64,000 nucleotides of DNA from Firmicutes bacterium HGW-Firmicutes-15 (GCA_002840245.1 PHAA01000009.1:37149-101148); one strand, 5' to 3'; numbered from the stretch's first letter, positions 54,847 to 64,000 are shown. Notes: generated by a model not told the origin, from the sequence alone. Program-made: numbers and translations.

Positions 54847-55185
54847 TTGAGTTTAAAAACATTTTCAACAATATAATGCTTGTGTATTGCTTTGTTATTT
54901 ATGACAATTTCAGGATATTCCGTTGCTGACAATGATCCTGTATTAAAACTAAAAACTATACCGTATTCTGCTATTGATGGTAAGGTCTACCAAACTGAAG
55001 AAGAAAGCATGGCACGTTTTGATAAGACTTTCTTGAAAAACCAGAACAAGGCAAGTGAGGTTTATTCGAGACTCAATGAATCATTTGGCAAAATTGAAGA
55101 GCGTAAAGTTAGTGATTATCCCGATTACTATGGCGGTTCTTTCACTAACGTGGACGGGAGACTGGTCATCTATGTAAAAGGGTAA
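54847..55185 (+). pseudogene. Small secreted protein gene with a stop codon inside its signal peptide
   Basis: AAGGAGG is followed at seven bases by a TTG at 54847 reading LSLKTFSTI, then an in-frame TAA at 54874-54876. The same frame goes on CLCIALLFMTISGYSVADNDP, completing an obvious signal peptide and a ~85-residue mature domain to 55185. Either this is a recent nonsense mutation or translation restarts at TTG 54880 or ATG 54901 without a secretion signal. The end overlaps the convergent gene by 20 bases. Confidence 0.65.
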
Positions 55186-56950
55186 TACATACCCCGTTTT
55201 CGCTTGGATTAAAACTATACCAGAAGACAATGCGTCCATCTGCTAAAACTCCCAGGATATGCATTTCAGCTGCTTTAACCGAAATAATCTTTGGCTCCAC
55301 CTGCATGGTTTTTAAGTTTAGACGATTGAGGAAAAACATGCTTTTAGCGTTGTCATTTCCGTCCCAGGTATGGTTAGTAAAGGCAGCATAGTCTTGGCCG
55401 ACATAGCAATAATCAGGCGGTCTGATATAGTCTGTAGCTCCGGGCTCTTCAACTTTGATCTCTTTTATTGATTCTGTCTTAAAATCTAAATAGAGTGTTT
55501 TGCATTCACCATTATTAAGCGGAGTATTTACTTCCAGCAAACCGGTATCGTAATGAATAAGGCCGGTCGAAGAGTTTTCCGAACTGATATCATAAGTCCT
55601 GGCGCTACCTGCTTCCAAGTCACACATCGTATAACCCCTGGTGCCTTCATAAGCCGTCATGGTGGTGACAACCTTTTGCTCATCAGCGACAAATCTGGGA
55701 TGATTGTGATTGGAATTGTCAAGAAACTTACTGCCTACTATGGGGACTGCCGGAGCAAGCAACTTTTCGCTGTTGTCGGCAAGGTTGAATAGCTTGACGC
55801 CTATTTCATCAGTATAGACAATTTTTTGGTGGTCGTTGGAAACATCATAACCGCCAAAGAAAATATCAGGGATTCCATTCTTATCGTATTTCGCCTTACG
55901 CTCCATTTTGCTCTTGATGGCTTGCGGCAGATAGATATCCTTGGTTCCTCCAAGGGCTTTATCAACCGTGATTATTTTATCTTTAAGGAACAGCACGATT
56001 TTATCGGCGGTCAATCGAACATCGCTTAACTCCAATTGGTCCTGCACTTCAAGTCTCTTCTCTATTTTCATGGTTTCAGGATTGAGTAGCAGCAGGGAGG
56101 CCTTTTTACCTTTTGCATAGGGTGTATTGACCAAGAGCAATTTGCCGTTAGCCTCTCCTATCATTGCTAGCTCTTCCATTTTTCCTTCAAAGCCTAAGAT
56201 TTTGTCAAAACGCTGATAATCACCGGTCAGGGTAACGAGATGGTTATCGATATAATCCCACCGGCCCCTGGCATAATAAAGACTGCCGTCTTCACGCGAC
56301 TTAAAGGTGTAAGTCTTAGTTAATTCAATTCTGCCGCTCAGAGCCGGGCCATTGCGTACCAGCACGGCTGTAACTGTACCATCACTGTTTCGCGTGGCTT
56401 TCTCTAAGTGTTCACCCCACGAGTTGTTCGCATTATAGGAAGGACGGGTCGGTTCAACACCAAAATCAAAAAGGAAGGCGCATTTTTGCTGGTCGTAGGA
56501 ATTCTCGTCGATAGCGGATACATCAAGGGTAGTTAGATCAAAATACCGCTGGGCATATTCAAGAACTGTGCCCAGCGGAAAAACCCGCAGGGTACTATCC
56601 TTACCAGCCAATGCTAAGCCTTCTTTGCCATGTTCCGTAACATACTTAAACCAACAGAATTCCGCCACATAAAGTGCATTAATTTCCTGGGCGGAGTTAA
56701 ACTCCCGGGTGTTTCCTACCGTAGCAATTGAATCATAAATGTATTCCTGCCAGAGCTTTTCCAATTCCACAGGATCGGTTATGTCTTCGTATTTCAGGCT
56801 TGCCTCCTGTTTAGTGTTTCCAGGAGCCAACGACATCTTCGCAGGTACATCAAGAAAAACAAAGGCTCCAGTGGTTAAGATACCGAGTAGAATCATAGAA
56901 CCTATCGCAACTATCAATTTCTTTTTCATGGCAAGCCACTTTTTGTTCAC
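55166..56950 (-). CDS. Hypothetical membrane-anchored protein with possible beta-propeller (594 aa)
   Basis: N-terminal anchor (residues ~9-31, KKLIVAIGSMILLGILTTGAF). Residues ~50-240 form a domain with aromatic-rich strands (YVAEFCWFKYVTEHG, YYARGRWDYIDNHL). The second half has repeated strand patterns (KLLLVNTPYAKGKKASLLLLN, QKIVYTDEIGVKLFNL, YTMCDLEAGSARTYD, RIVFWYSF) typical of WD40/TolB-like propellers. No family I can name. GTG start at 56950, eight bases after AGGAGGT. Related in style, not sequence, to its neighbours. Confidence 0.75.
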   Translation of the reverse strand: MNKKWLAMKKKLIVAIGSMILLGILTTGAFVFLDVPAKMSLAPGNTKQEASLKYEDITDPVELEKLWQEYIYDSIATVGNTREFNSAQEINALYVAEFCWFKYVTEHGKEGLALAGKDSTLRVFPLGTVLEYAQRYFDLTTLDVSAIDENSYDQQKCAFLFDFGVEPTRPSYNANNSWGEHLEKATRNSDGTVTAVLVRNGPALSGRIELTKTYTFKSREDGSLYYARGRWDYIDNHLVTLTGDYQRFDKILGFEGKMEELAMIGEANGKLLLVNTPYAKGKKASLLLLNPETMKIEKRLEVQDQLELSDVRLTADKIVLFLKDKIITVDKALGGTKDIYLPQAIKSKMERKAKYDKNGIPDIFFGGYDVSNDHQKIVYTDEIGVKLFNLADNSEKLLAPAVPIVGSKFLDNSNHNHPRFVADEQKVVTTMTAYEGTRGYTMCDLEAGSARTYDISSENSSTGLIHYDTGLLEVNTPLNNGECKTLYLDFKTESIKEIKVEEPGATDYIRPPDYCYVGQDYAAFTNHTWDGNDNAKSMFFLNRLNLKTMQVEPKIISVKAAEMHILGVLADGRIVFWYSFNPSENGVCITLLHR

Positions 56951-56989
56951 TTTGAACGACCTCCTGTTGAAAATGTCCAGTTCCTAAAA

Positions 56990-57095
56990 ATTAATTGTTA
57001 ATTGTTGGATTGTCATCTTAAACAATTCATCCGCAATAATACCTCAATTCATTTGGAAAGCACAGCAGAAACCCGGTTCTGCTGTGCTTTTAAAA
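56990..57095 (-). pseudogene. Remnant of the 3' end of the SH3-like gene, plus terminator hairpin
   Basis: AATTGTTGGATTGTCATCTT...CAATTCATCCGC at about 57000-57045 matches the DNA of the C-terminus of the gene at 51832 (ADELFKIDNPTI), with frameshifting indels. Next to it, GCACAGCAG...CTGCTGTGC (about 57062-57090) is a hairpin that may terminate the YcdB-SLH gene. Confidence 0.65.
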
Positions 57096-57119
57096 TGTTA
57101 ATCTACGTTGAGGTAAGGA

Positions 57120-59339
57120 TTAGTATCCAGAATATGTTCTGCTCGCTAATCGGGTGGCCACATTAGCCATTTCAGCCCACGTAATGGCGGCTTGGGGGTG
57201 AAAATATTTATTTTCATCAGTTCCCAGCAGTCCTAATCCCTCAACCAATCCCACATAATTAGCCTTATCCTGGGCTATTTGTTCTGCATCTCTAAAAGGA
57301 GTGTCAATACGGTTTTTAATTGCTGCAACTTCCTGATAACCCAGACTGTTAACCAGCCATACCGCCAAATCTTCCCGACTCATAGTTTTATCAGGGTCGA
57401 ATTTGCCCTGATTGGGAATAATGGCGGCTTTTATTGCCTTTTTTAACACTTCAGCATCAGTGTAACTTCCCTTAATGTCAGTGAAAGCTAGCTCGATATC
57501 CTGATCGTCGCTGTAGTATTGACGACCTATTGCCCTTACTAAAACTTTCAACGTCTGCATTCTGGTCATCTGCCCAGCCGGTTTTATCCCCTCGGCAGGT
57601 ATCAACCCATTTTCATTTAGCAGGGAGAGGGCAGGAGCAGCCCAGTGTCCGATAAAAGAAGCAGTAACTGATGGAGATTGAGCCCCTGTTCTCCGGCCCA
57701 AAATCTCCCCACTAATAGCGTCTACGCGGCTCTTCTCTATGTTACGGTAGACCAAAACTGGTTGTTGTGCCTTAGACTGCCACGGTGCTTGAGGGTTTTC
57801 AATCGGGAATATATAGGCCAATTCAAATGGCTCCTGGATCCGATAGATATCCTGGGCCTTTTCATGGCTGATAATATTGGTGAGAGGAGCATATTGAATA
57901 TCATACCAGTTCACCCAATAACTTCTCAGCTGGCCACTCTTGTCAATTTCCGCCCTGATTCCTTCCTGTTGAGAGGGTATACCGTTTATCAGGCGATAAA
58001 AATGAAAGCTATAAGGTTCGTTTTCATTGTCATTTCCAACCCATTCTTGTTTGCAAAGTACCAACAGGTTGTTCGTTTCTGGGTTGATCTTCTGAATTAC
58101 TTCAGTGGCCTTATTCAGAGCTTCATCGTAACTTATGTTCTTGCCACTGCCCCCAATCTGATTCCTAAACTGATTGAATTGTACTATTTTGCCAGTGTAT
58201 ACATCCACCCCTACCTGCGTATAACCCATATCCTGGTACCTATTTCCCGAAGTTATACTGAAACTCCAAAATTCCTGGTTAAAACCTGCCTCAATGCTTG
58301 TTCCGCCGCCACTCCGCTGTATATCTCCTGATAAGCCCATAAACTGAAAGAATTCTTCCGCAGCCTTTCTTGCCACCTCGGGATTTACTTTTTTATTCGC
58401 AGCTAAATATGCTTTATTACCGCTGACATCTTGTTGAGGGATAAATGTCTGCTCATAACTGCGCATATCCTTAGTAGTAATTTGGCTTCCATCAGCCTTA
58501 AGCCCCTGTCCGGTATGGCAATCATAATAAACTGCCCTGCTATTTAATATATAAGCTGGTATGAATGTGTTGATCTCATTACTGGCTGTGCCCATGGTGC
58601 TAACATAGGCGGGACATAAGCCTGATTCATTTAATAGCTTAGCAGTAAGCTCCTGCTTGGATATGGTATTATCTACCTGGGGAAATTGACAATCATGCCA
58701 GTTATAGGTGTAATGGCTTACCATTCCGGTTACCGCATCCACCCCAATGTTGATATTATCTGAGTCTACAGTGATACCATTGGCTGTTCGGCCCCATGAA
58801 AACGAATAATACATATTAAGACCATTACCAGAATAAAAGTATTTCTGATCGGTATAGCCCGTGGTCAACATACTTGCCTTATCGGGGTGAGCTTTCCCCA
58901 GAAATGTTTGGGCGATTTCCAGAGCCTGTTCACGGGTTAATTTTGCGTTTTTGCCCCGATACAAATCAGGCTCAGGATTATAACTCATTTGGACTACTTC
59001 ACCAGTATTGGCATCTATAAGGGCATCTATTTCTAACCGCATTCCAGGTTTCCGCATTATTTTCCTGGACCGAAATTCCCAACATGCCTTACCCATGAAA
59101 CTCCGTTCACTGTATTCTATCTGCAGGTCTTTACCAGATATAATCTCCGGAAACATACTATTTAAGCTTTCCCGCGCCTTTTCTTCGCTAATGACAGGCT
59201 GTCTGTTCTCTCCGGATGTCATAGCCGGAGCACTACCCATCATTTTCACCTCGAGTGTTGTACTGCTACCTGCTATCCCTGGCAAACATAACGTCAGCAC
59301 GATAATAATCGCCAGTATTGGCGCGCAATTTTTTCTCAT
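57120..59339 (-). CDS. Secreted YcdB/YcdC-repeat protein with C-terminal SLH domains
   Basis: Signal peptide (residues ~1-25, MRKNCAPILAIIIVLTLCLPG), then two tandem YcdB/YcdC-type units with PepSY-like blocks (LTREQALEIAQTFLGKAHPDKA, SYDEALNKATEVIQKINPE and VDAVTGMVSHY, VDVYTGKIVQF). The last ~170 residues contain three S-layer-homology repeats (HWAAPALSLLNENGLI, FDPDKTMSREDLAVWLVNS, FHPQAAITWAEMANVATRL) that would bind it to the wall. The ATG at 59339 follows AGGGAGGG; 739 residues. A fragment of a paralogue's end lies at 53616. Exact role unknown. Confidence 0.85.
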   Translation of the reverse strand: MRKNCAPILAIIIVLTLCLPGIAGSSTTLEVKMMGSAPAMTSGENRQPVISEEKARESLNSMFPEIISGKDLQIEYSERSFMGKACWEFRSRKIMRKPGMRLEIDALIDANTGEVVQMSYNPEPDLYRGKNAKLTREQALEIAQTFLGKAHPDKASMLTTGYTDQKYFYSGNGLNMYYSFSWGRTANGITVDSDNINIGVDAVTGMVSHYTYNWHDCQFPQVDNTISKQELTAKLLNESGLCPAYVSTMGTASNEINTFIPAYILNSRAVYYDCHTGQGLKADGSQITTKDMRSYEQTFIPQQDVSGNKAYLAANKKVNPEVARKAAEEFFQFMGLSGDIQRSGGGTSIEAGFNQEFWSFSITSGNRYQDMGYTQVGVDVYTGKIVQFNQFRNQIGGSGKNISYDEALNKATEVIQKINPETNNLLVLCKQEWVGNDNENEPYSFHFYRLINGIPSQQEGIRAEIDKSGQLRSYWVNWYDIQYAPLTNIISHEKAQDIYRIQEPFELAYIFPIENPQAPWQSKAQQPVLVYRNIEKSRVDAISGEILGRRTGAQSPSVTASFIGHWAAPALSLLNENGLIPAEGIKPAGQMTRMQTLKVLVRAIGRQYYSDDQDIELAFTDIKGSYTDAEVLKKAIKAAIIPNQGKFDPDKTMSREDLAVWLVNSLGYQEVAAIKNRIDTPFRDAEQIAQDKANYVGLVEGLGLLGTDENKYFHPQAAITWAEMANVATRLASRTYSGY

Positions 59340-59544
59340 CCATTTATCCCTCCCTATAAAATGCAGGTTCGTTGGGTTCATCGCGGTTGCTGCAATACCT
59401 CCCTCCGTATCAATGCCCCACCCAAATCAGATGCATTTATTAACCAATATTATGCTTCGACACATGATTTTACTTTTCCTGCTAATTTTTGGGTAATTGA
59501 TATATAAAACTAGTCTTTTGGTATATTTGTATAAATTCAACAAA

Positions 59545-59586
59545 AAAAGACTTCACCCCCCAACAATAAATTGAGGAAACGAAGTC
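59545..59586 (-). terminator. Recurring terminator hairpin, copy 2 (after DUF3999 gene)
   Basis: GACTTC...GAAGTC stem; read on the minus strand it ends GGGTGAAGTCTTTTTTT. About 100 bases past the stop at 59686. It is the only structure in the gap 59340-59685. Confidence 0.8.
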
Positions 59587-59685
59587 AATAATGAATATTT
59601 TGTTATCCGGGAAATTATATTATGAGGTTACCTAATTGTTACTGCCTATATAAATCTGTGCAGTCCTTAATCTTTGCATGAAATA

Positions 59686-60933
59686 CTAAACATCCTTCCG
59701 ACTACTTAATTGCTTGAATTTTCTTTGAATGATTAAAACAAAGCCGCCAGCTGCCAGGACAATAGCTGCATCCAATAACCACTTATTTCTTTCCGTCCAT
59801 GGTACCACCGGAGCCTTATAATCCGGATTGATTTGCTGCCCTCCTGCTTTTACTGCCTTTAAATCGCTCTTGGTGATCAAGCTAGCGAACTGCTTAAGGT
59901 CATAAGAGGGCATCCCGGCTAGAGGATTACAGTACCATAAAATACTGGGAGCAGCCAGATCGGCAAGAAAAGCCGGGGCAGCGCCGTATACATGGATGGC
60001 TTGGATGTCTAGAGGCGGGCTGTCCTCGTTCAATATGGATATAATCAGATAGCGTCGGCAAAATTGATCGACGGTAACGCGATCCTTATTTAGCAGGTAG
60101 TTGTTCCAATCATAGGCGATTATTCTATCATAGACCCGCTGACTTTCCTGACCTGTGATAGAATCCTGATCACTGCTGCCAATATTAATGGCGCGATTGA
60201 AGTTGCCGTCTGAGGTCTGGATCTGTAAATCTGTGATCATAAAATTAGGAACCCCCAGATCGATAACTATTTTTGTAGTGGTTTTGTCGGAACGATTGGA
60301 AATGATGGGCGCAGCCAGCAGATTGCCTGCGTAAACATTGCTGGATAGAAATTTTAATTGTGCCGAAGTTACCCGCAAGTCGCTTTCCCCCGGTTTTTTC
60401 TTGATATTAACCTGCAGATAGCGCATAGTACTGGTGGGATAGCTAATCTGGTTAAACTGCTCCTTTTGATAGGCAAATATCTTACCGCTGCCCAGCTGCC
60501 TCCAGTTACTGGCATCATTACTAGCCAGTATTTCTACCTCGCGCAAGTAATCCTCGGTTTTATCCATGGCGATTTTGAGATCCAGTTTATTATGAGGACG
60601 AGGATTTGCCCCCATGTCAATCATAACTGAAGTATATTGCTCGTAATTAATGGCATTAAGAATGCTAACGCTCTGTACTACTTCCTCTCGGCCAGGTTGA
60701 ATCAACTGGCTGGCAATCTCTCGTCCCTGACCATCAGTAACCCTGATATCAGCAAAAGACTCCAGGCAATTTTGCATCACCTCGGTATCCAGGCTAATAA
60801 GGGCAAAGCCCTGGCTATCAACTGGCAATTCCTTGAAGTATTGCCAGTTCTCCTGGGTGGCAACAGCTATTCCTCCATATGGAGCTAGTAGTAACGCAGT
60901 CATTATTAGTATGGTTATTATTTTTCTTATCAC
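59686..60933 (-). CDS. DUF3999 family secreted/membrane protein
   Basis: Signal peptide (~1-26), a large extracellular beta-rich region with a discoidin-like block (YLREVEILASNDASNWRQLGSG, TMRYLQVNIKKKPGES), and a C-terminal transmembrane helix (LLDAAIVLAAGGFVLIIQ) with a basic tail. Matches DUF3999, of unknown function, usually encoded next to DUF2339 as here (4-base GTGA overlap). The pair is thought to form an envelope complex, but nothing is established. AAGGAG before the GTG at 60933. Confidence 0.82.
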   Translation of the reverse strand: MIRKIITILIMTALLLAPYGGIAVATQENWQYFKELPVDSQGFALISLDTEVMQNCLESFADIRVTDGQGREIASQLIQPGREEVVQSVSILNAINYEQYTSVMIDMGANPRPHNKLDLKIAMDKTEDYLREVEILASNDASNWRQLGSGKIFAYQKEQFNQISYPTSTMRYLQVNIKKKPGESDLRVTSAQLKFLSSNVYAGNLLAAPIISNRSDKTTTKIVIDLGVPNFMITDLQIQTSDGNFNRAINIGSSDQDSITGQESQRVYDRIIAYDWNNYLLNKDRVTVDQFCRRYLIISILNEDSPPLDIQAIHVYGAAPAFLADLAAPSILWYCNPLAGMPSYDLKQFASLITKSDLKAVKAGGQQINPDYKAPVVPWTERNKWLLDAAIVLAAGGFVLIIQRKFKQLSSRKDV

Positions 60934-62618
60934 TTTAGTTCGTCTCCTTTCATCCTTTGTTGATAGAAGAAGGAAATGGCCAAAGCGATCAGGCCAATAG
61001 CCATTAAAACCATAATCTTAAAGATAATATCCAGCTGCTGCAAATCATAGAAAATAGTCCTTAGTATTACAACACCGTACAGCAGGAGGCTGAACAAGCG
61101 AATACCTGAGTCGTAACGGCGAACACCCAGCCACAGCACTAAACTGCTGACCAGTGCCCAGCTAATTGGTATAAGGAAAGTAAAAGACTGATTAGCCTGA
61201 TAGAAGTAAACTGCATTACTGATATCGTAATCCAGTAAATAGAAAATTATGCTTACGATAACTACCGCGATAGCTGCAGTTATCTTTTTTTGCAGGGGAT
61301 AATTTCTTGCAGCCACCCACAAAGCCCAGAACCAAACCAGGGCGTTTAAGCTTAATATGAGCGTAGTCTTATTAAAGACGGGCTGGGGATATGTTTCCAC
61401 ATGGATGGATAACCCGCTCAGGACAATAATGATTATGCCGATTAAGTAGGCAGCTTTATTATAGTTTAACCTGCTAAAGTATAAGCAGACCGCAGCTACT
61501 GCCAGCCAGGCCATCTGATTATACACCCCCTGTAGTTGGGCCGGTGGGGCTAAGAGCGAAAAACCCAAGGCAATTATAAGTAAGGTTTGGGCAAATAATT
61601 TAGTACCCATTTCCCGGAAACGTATAAACACATAGGTACCCAGATAAATGGCGGCTAAGGCAAGACTCACCAATCCCATCCATTCTTCCATCTGTTCATA
61701 GAGGTTGAAGTATGTAAAAACACTGAACAACAAGCCGCTGATCAAGAGTAAGAACGGATTATCATTACGGGTGCGATGGTTGTATATAACTGCTACCGCA
61801 ATAAACAAGAGCATAAAGGCAGTTAAAAAGCACTGTCCAGCCCAGATCTTCCACTCCAGATTGTAGGCTACCAGCGAAACCAGACCCGTACCGACCAAAG
61901 CCATAATATCCAAAAAAAACCACTGGCGATAATAAGCTAAAAATAAAATACCCAGATCCAGAATCAATATGTAGGTCAACAAGGGAACAATTTGGCCGGT
62001 ATGAGAACCCATAAGAAAAGGCACTAGAAAACCGCCAATGGTGGCCATCACTGCTGTGCCGCTCATATCACCGACGGCAGCCAAAACACCAGCAGTTAAA
62101 GCGGTAATGAACATTAAGGCAAATGCCATATAGGGGCTGATCAAATGATAATAATCAACGGCAGCATAAGTAGACAGATAGATGATTGCTATGCCTGCCC
62201 CGGTTAATCCCTGGGAAAATACCGAATAGCCCTTTTTGAAATAAATCTGCCCTGCCGCCACCAACCCAATTCCTGCCACCAGCCCCAGGACACAACGTCC
62301 CAACTCACCGATAATATCATTATCAAATGACCATTTTAAGAAATAGGCCACAGCAAATACCACGATTAAAGAGCCAATTCGGTTGAGCAATTGGCCACCA
62401 ATAAAGTTTTCAGAAAAACGCTGGCGCAGCGGAATTTTAGGAGTACGTATTGGCTCCGGTGTAGCCCTGCGCCATCCAACCTGGTTTTGCTCTTCCATAA
62501 TGGGCGGTTTTTCGTGGACAGCGGGCTGCAAATTATCTTCCAATATGGCCACTCGAAGCTTCAATGCTTCTACTTCCGCTAACAGATTTTTGAGGTCCAG
62601 GTTTTTATCAATATCCAC
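60930..62618 (-). CDS. DUF2339 family polytopic membrane protein
   Basis: 562 residues. N-terminal coiled coil (KNLLAEVEALKLRVAILEDN), proline-rich linker, then about 14-16 transmembrane helices starting with IGGQLLNRIGSLIVVFAVAYF and the family block GQGLTGAGIAIIYLSTYAA-like KGYSVFSQGLTGAGIAI. Function unknown; partner of DUF3999. The ribosome site GGGGG lies ahead of the ATG at 62618. Confidence 0.88.
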   Translation of the reverse strand: MDIDKNLDLKNLLAEVEALKLRVAILEDNLQPAVHEKPPIMEEQNQVGWRRATPEPIRTPKIPLRQRFSENFIGGQLLNRIGSLIVVFAVAYFLKWSFDNDIIGELGRCVLGLVAGIGLVAAGQIYFKKGYSVFSQGLTGAGIAIIYLSTYAAVDYYHLISPYMAFALMFITALTAGVLAAVGDMSGTAVMATIGGFLVPFLMGSHTGQIVPLLTYILILDLGILFLAYYRQWFFLDIMALVGTGLVSLVAYNLEWKIWAGQCFLTAFMLLFIAVAVIYNHRTRNDNPFLLLISGLLFSVFTYFNLYEQMEEWMGLVSLALAAIYLGTYVFIRFREMGTKLFAQTLLIIALGFSLLAPPAQLQGVYNQMAWLAVAAVCLYFSRLNYNKAAYLIGIIIIVLSGLSIHVETYPQPVFNKTTLILSLNALVWFWALWVAARNYPLQKKITAAIAVVIVSIIFYLLDYDISNAVYFYQANQSFTFLIPISWALVSSLVLWLGVRRYDSGIRLFSLLLYGVVILRTIFYDLQQLDIIFKIMVLMAIGLIALAISFFYQQRMKGDELK

Positions 62619-62788
62619 ATGTACACCCCCCTACAGTCATTTTAGCAGATATGGTGATAAATGTTCTGTAGTAAGTATAACGATTTTATTTAACTGAATG
62701 CCGAATTGTATTAGGATAAAGCAACCATATTTTAGAAATATAATATACTATCAGATACAAATTCTTGCCATGGCTTCAATAAAAAATG

Positions 62789-62826
62789 ACTTCACCCCCA
62801 AATAATAAATCGAGGAAGCGAAGTCT
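62789..62826 (-). terminator. Recurring terminator hairpin, copy 3 (after M15 peptidase gene)
   Basis: GACTTC...GAAGTC; read on the minus strand it ends GGGTGAAGTCATTTTTT, about 60 bases past the stop at 62887. The rest of 62619-62886 shows nothing. Confidence 0.82.
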
Positions 62827-62886
62827 ATTGTACAAAAGTCTCAATTAGCTTAGAACGGCCTTTTCATAAAGTCGATCCAGGAGATA

Positions 62887-63714
62887 CTATTTTAGAAGCT
62901 CATAATGCATTGAGTCGCTATAGCTATTGCCCCAACTAAATCCAGCCGGCTTAAAGGCTTTCTCCCAGAGTATCACATTGGGATCGTTAGGTTCCTGAGC
63001 GGGGTTAACATATCTGAAATGATTAGCTGCATTTATATCAATAGCAGTTCCCCATGAATGATTACTCAAGCCCTTAGCCGAGTTCCAGTTTACATGCCGG
63101 GTTACAAATGTTCCATCCATAGTCTTAATAAGACTCAACAGGGGAACCTCTTTACCGTTTATAGTTGCGGTACCATTTTTTATATAGGTAAAAGCCTTGA
63201 TAAAATTATCTGCTGCATTCTTATTAACCTGCACGTTTCTATTTAAACCCGGTAAATTGATAGTTACAATGTTTTCAGCAATCCATTGCGGATCTACTTC
63301 TATTCTACCACCCGATAAATCTTTATAACGGAATTGTCCAAATGATCCATTAACTTTACTTAGTTCAGGATATTTGTATGTATCTACTGGCTGCCCAGAA
63401 CGAGACACCGGTATGTTAGTATTCTTATTTTCCTTGACCATGGGTTGATTGTTGTTGACTGACGAACCAGGTATAATCTCCGCTTTTTTATCATCTACTG
63501 CTTGTCCATTATTAATGGTTAATTTTTCAGCATTCTGGTTTAACTTTTCCCCATTTTCTATAGTAGTATTTAAAGCAGCACCGGTCTCTTCTGCTTGTGC
63601 CTCAACTATTCCCACTACTGGCGCAGCTGTATTCTGAACTGAATGGAAAGCAAAAAACGATATTGAGAATAGCAGCAACATCATTCCTAGACTCCAAGAA
63701 TGTTTCTTATTCAT
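62887..63714 (-). CDS. Secreted M15-family peptidase (D-Ala-D-Ala carboxypeptidase/L,D-type)
   Basis: Signal peptide or anchor (residues ~8-26, LGMMLLLFSISFFAFHS), an Asn/Lys-rich linker (~45-110) and a C-terminal peptidase M15C domain. Zinc ligands in SNHSWGTAIDIN (His and Asp) and DSMHYEL (His) near the end. Predicted to trim peptidoglycan stem peptides, like the phage endolysin/VanY group. 275 residues. GGAGGATATC precedes the ATG. Confidence 0.9.
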   Translation of the reverse strand: MNKKHSWSLGMMLLLFSISFFAFHSVQNTAAPVVGIVEAQAEETGAALNTTIENGEKLNQNAEKLTINNGQAVDDKKAEIIPGSSVNNNQPMVKENKNTNIPVSRSGQPVDTYKYPELSKVNGSFGQFRYKDLSGGRIEVDPQWIAENIVTINLPGLNRNVQVNKNAADNFIKAFTYIKNGTATINGKEVPLLSLIKTMDGTFVTRHVNWNSAKGLSNHSWGTAIDINAANHFRYVNPAQEPNDPNVILWEKAFKPAGFSWGNSYSDSMHYELLK

Positions 63715-63922
63715 GATATCCTCCTCAACAATTATTTTCTCTACCTTCTTCCTAGGATAGTCTTCAATTCCACAATTGTATCTTTGCTGCTAAATATACA
63801 TACAATTCTATCTGTAACCATTAAAAATCGTCAAAGGTAACATAAGGTAAGGAATAATCTGCCATAATCATTCAAAATGACTACCCCAACGATCAAGGGA
63901 ACGATCAAGGGGACGGTTCGAG

Positions 63923-64000
63923 ACCACTGAAAAAGTCCTGTTAAAGCACAAAAAGCATACCCGCCAATGGTATAATTAAGTCACCACAACAAAACACATA
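63923..64000 (+). mobile_element. Possible left edge of an insertion sequence (cut by window end)
   Basis: ACCACTGAAAAAGTCCT (63923-63939) looks like the terminal inverted repeat of IS1182-type elements, followed by TATAATTAAGTCACC, a promoter-like segment, with no gene before the window ends. A 12-base tandem ACGATCAAGGGR lies just outside. The rest of 63715-63922 holds nothing I can name. The other end is not visible, so this is tentative. Confidence 0.35.

Overview
The window reads as a stretch of chromosome from a low-to-moderate G+C, Gram-positive, sporulation-lineage anaerobe of the Clostridia. The evidence is gene order: remA-gmk-rpoZ-coaBC-(metK)-priA-def-fmt-rsmB-rlmN-prpC-prkC and recA-rny-ymdB-spoVS are both classic Firmicute neighbourhoods. 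SpoVS, Bacillus-type LexA boxes, TTGACA/TATAAT promoters and strong AGGAGG ribosome sites agree. Diaminopimelate is made by the DapL aminotransferase route, which is common in Clostridia. A placement near Syntrophomonas is my guess from overall protein character, not something the sequence proves. I see no tRNA, rRNA, CRISPR array or prophage.

Layout. 1-18.6 kb is one long minus-strand run of housekeeping genes for protein N-terminal maturation, rRNA methylation, replication restart, S-adenosylmethionine and CoA synthesis, lysine/peptidoglycan precursors and a calcium-type P-ATPase. 18.7-30.6 kb, also minus strand, holds a divergent uracil-glycosylase-like gene, a LysM-NlpC/P60 wall hydrolase, a PHP phosphoesterase, a dipeptidase, spoVS, ymdB, rny, an SOS-controlled recA, thpR and cinA, mixed with repeats and one large palindromic non-coding segment. 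30.8-38.3 kb is a complete plus-strand tryptophan operon, trpEGDCFBA, ending in a DAHP synthase gene. 38.4-45.9 kb returns to the minus strand with pgsA, rimO, a rodZ-like gene, an HTH-kinase-like regulator, ftsK/spoIIIE, uppP and an SRAP gene. 46.5-51.1 kb is an SOS-driven mutagenesis cassette (imuB, a small WW-GE protein, dnaE2). A yefM-yoeB toxin-antitoxin pair follows. 51.8-63.7 kb is accessory: membrane-anchored and secreted proteins, decayed gene fragments (serpins and duplicated gene ends), a DUF2339/DUF3999 pair and an M15 peptidase. The window ends in what may be the edge of an insertion sequence.

The strongest regulatory signal is upstream of and inside the trp operon. A sigma-A promoter is followed by (G/T)AG triplets spaced about every five bases, the pattern bound by the tryptophan-sensing TRAP protein. 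The triplets run through the trpE ribosome-binding site. An intrinsic terminator lies inside the first codons of trpE, and a second GAG array covers the trpD ribosome-binding site. Together these suggest that TRAP blocks translation and thereby lets the early terminator form. LexA boxes at recA and at the imuB cassette, and a TGTACA-type operator at yefM-yoeB, are the other clear control sites. Three repeat families occur: an inverted-repeat mini-element bracketing ymdB, a GC-rich repeat at 12.3 and 23.8 kb, and a recurring terminator hairpin at 51, 59.5 and 62.8 kb.
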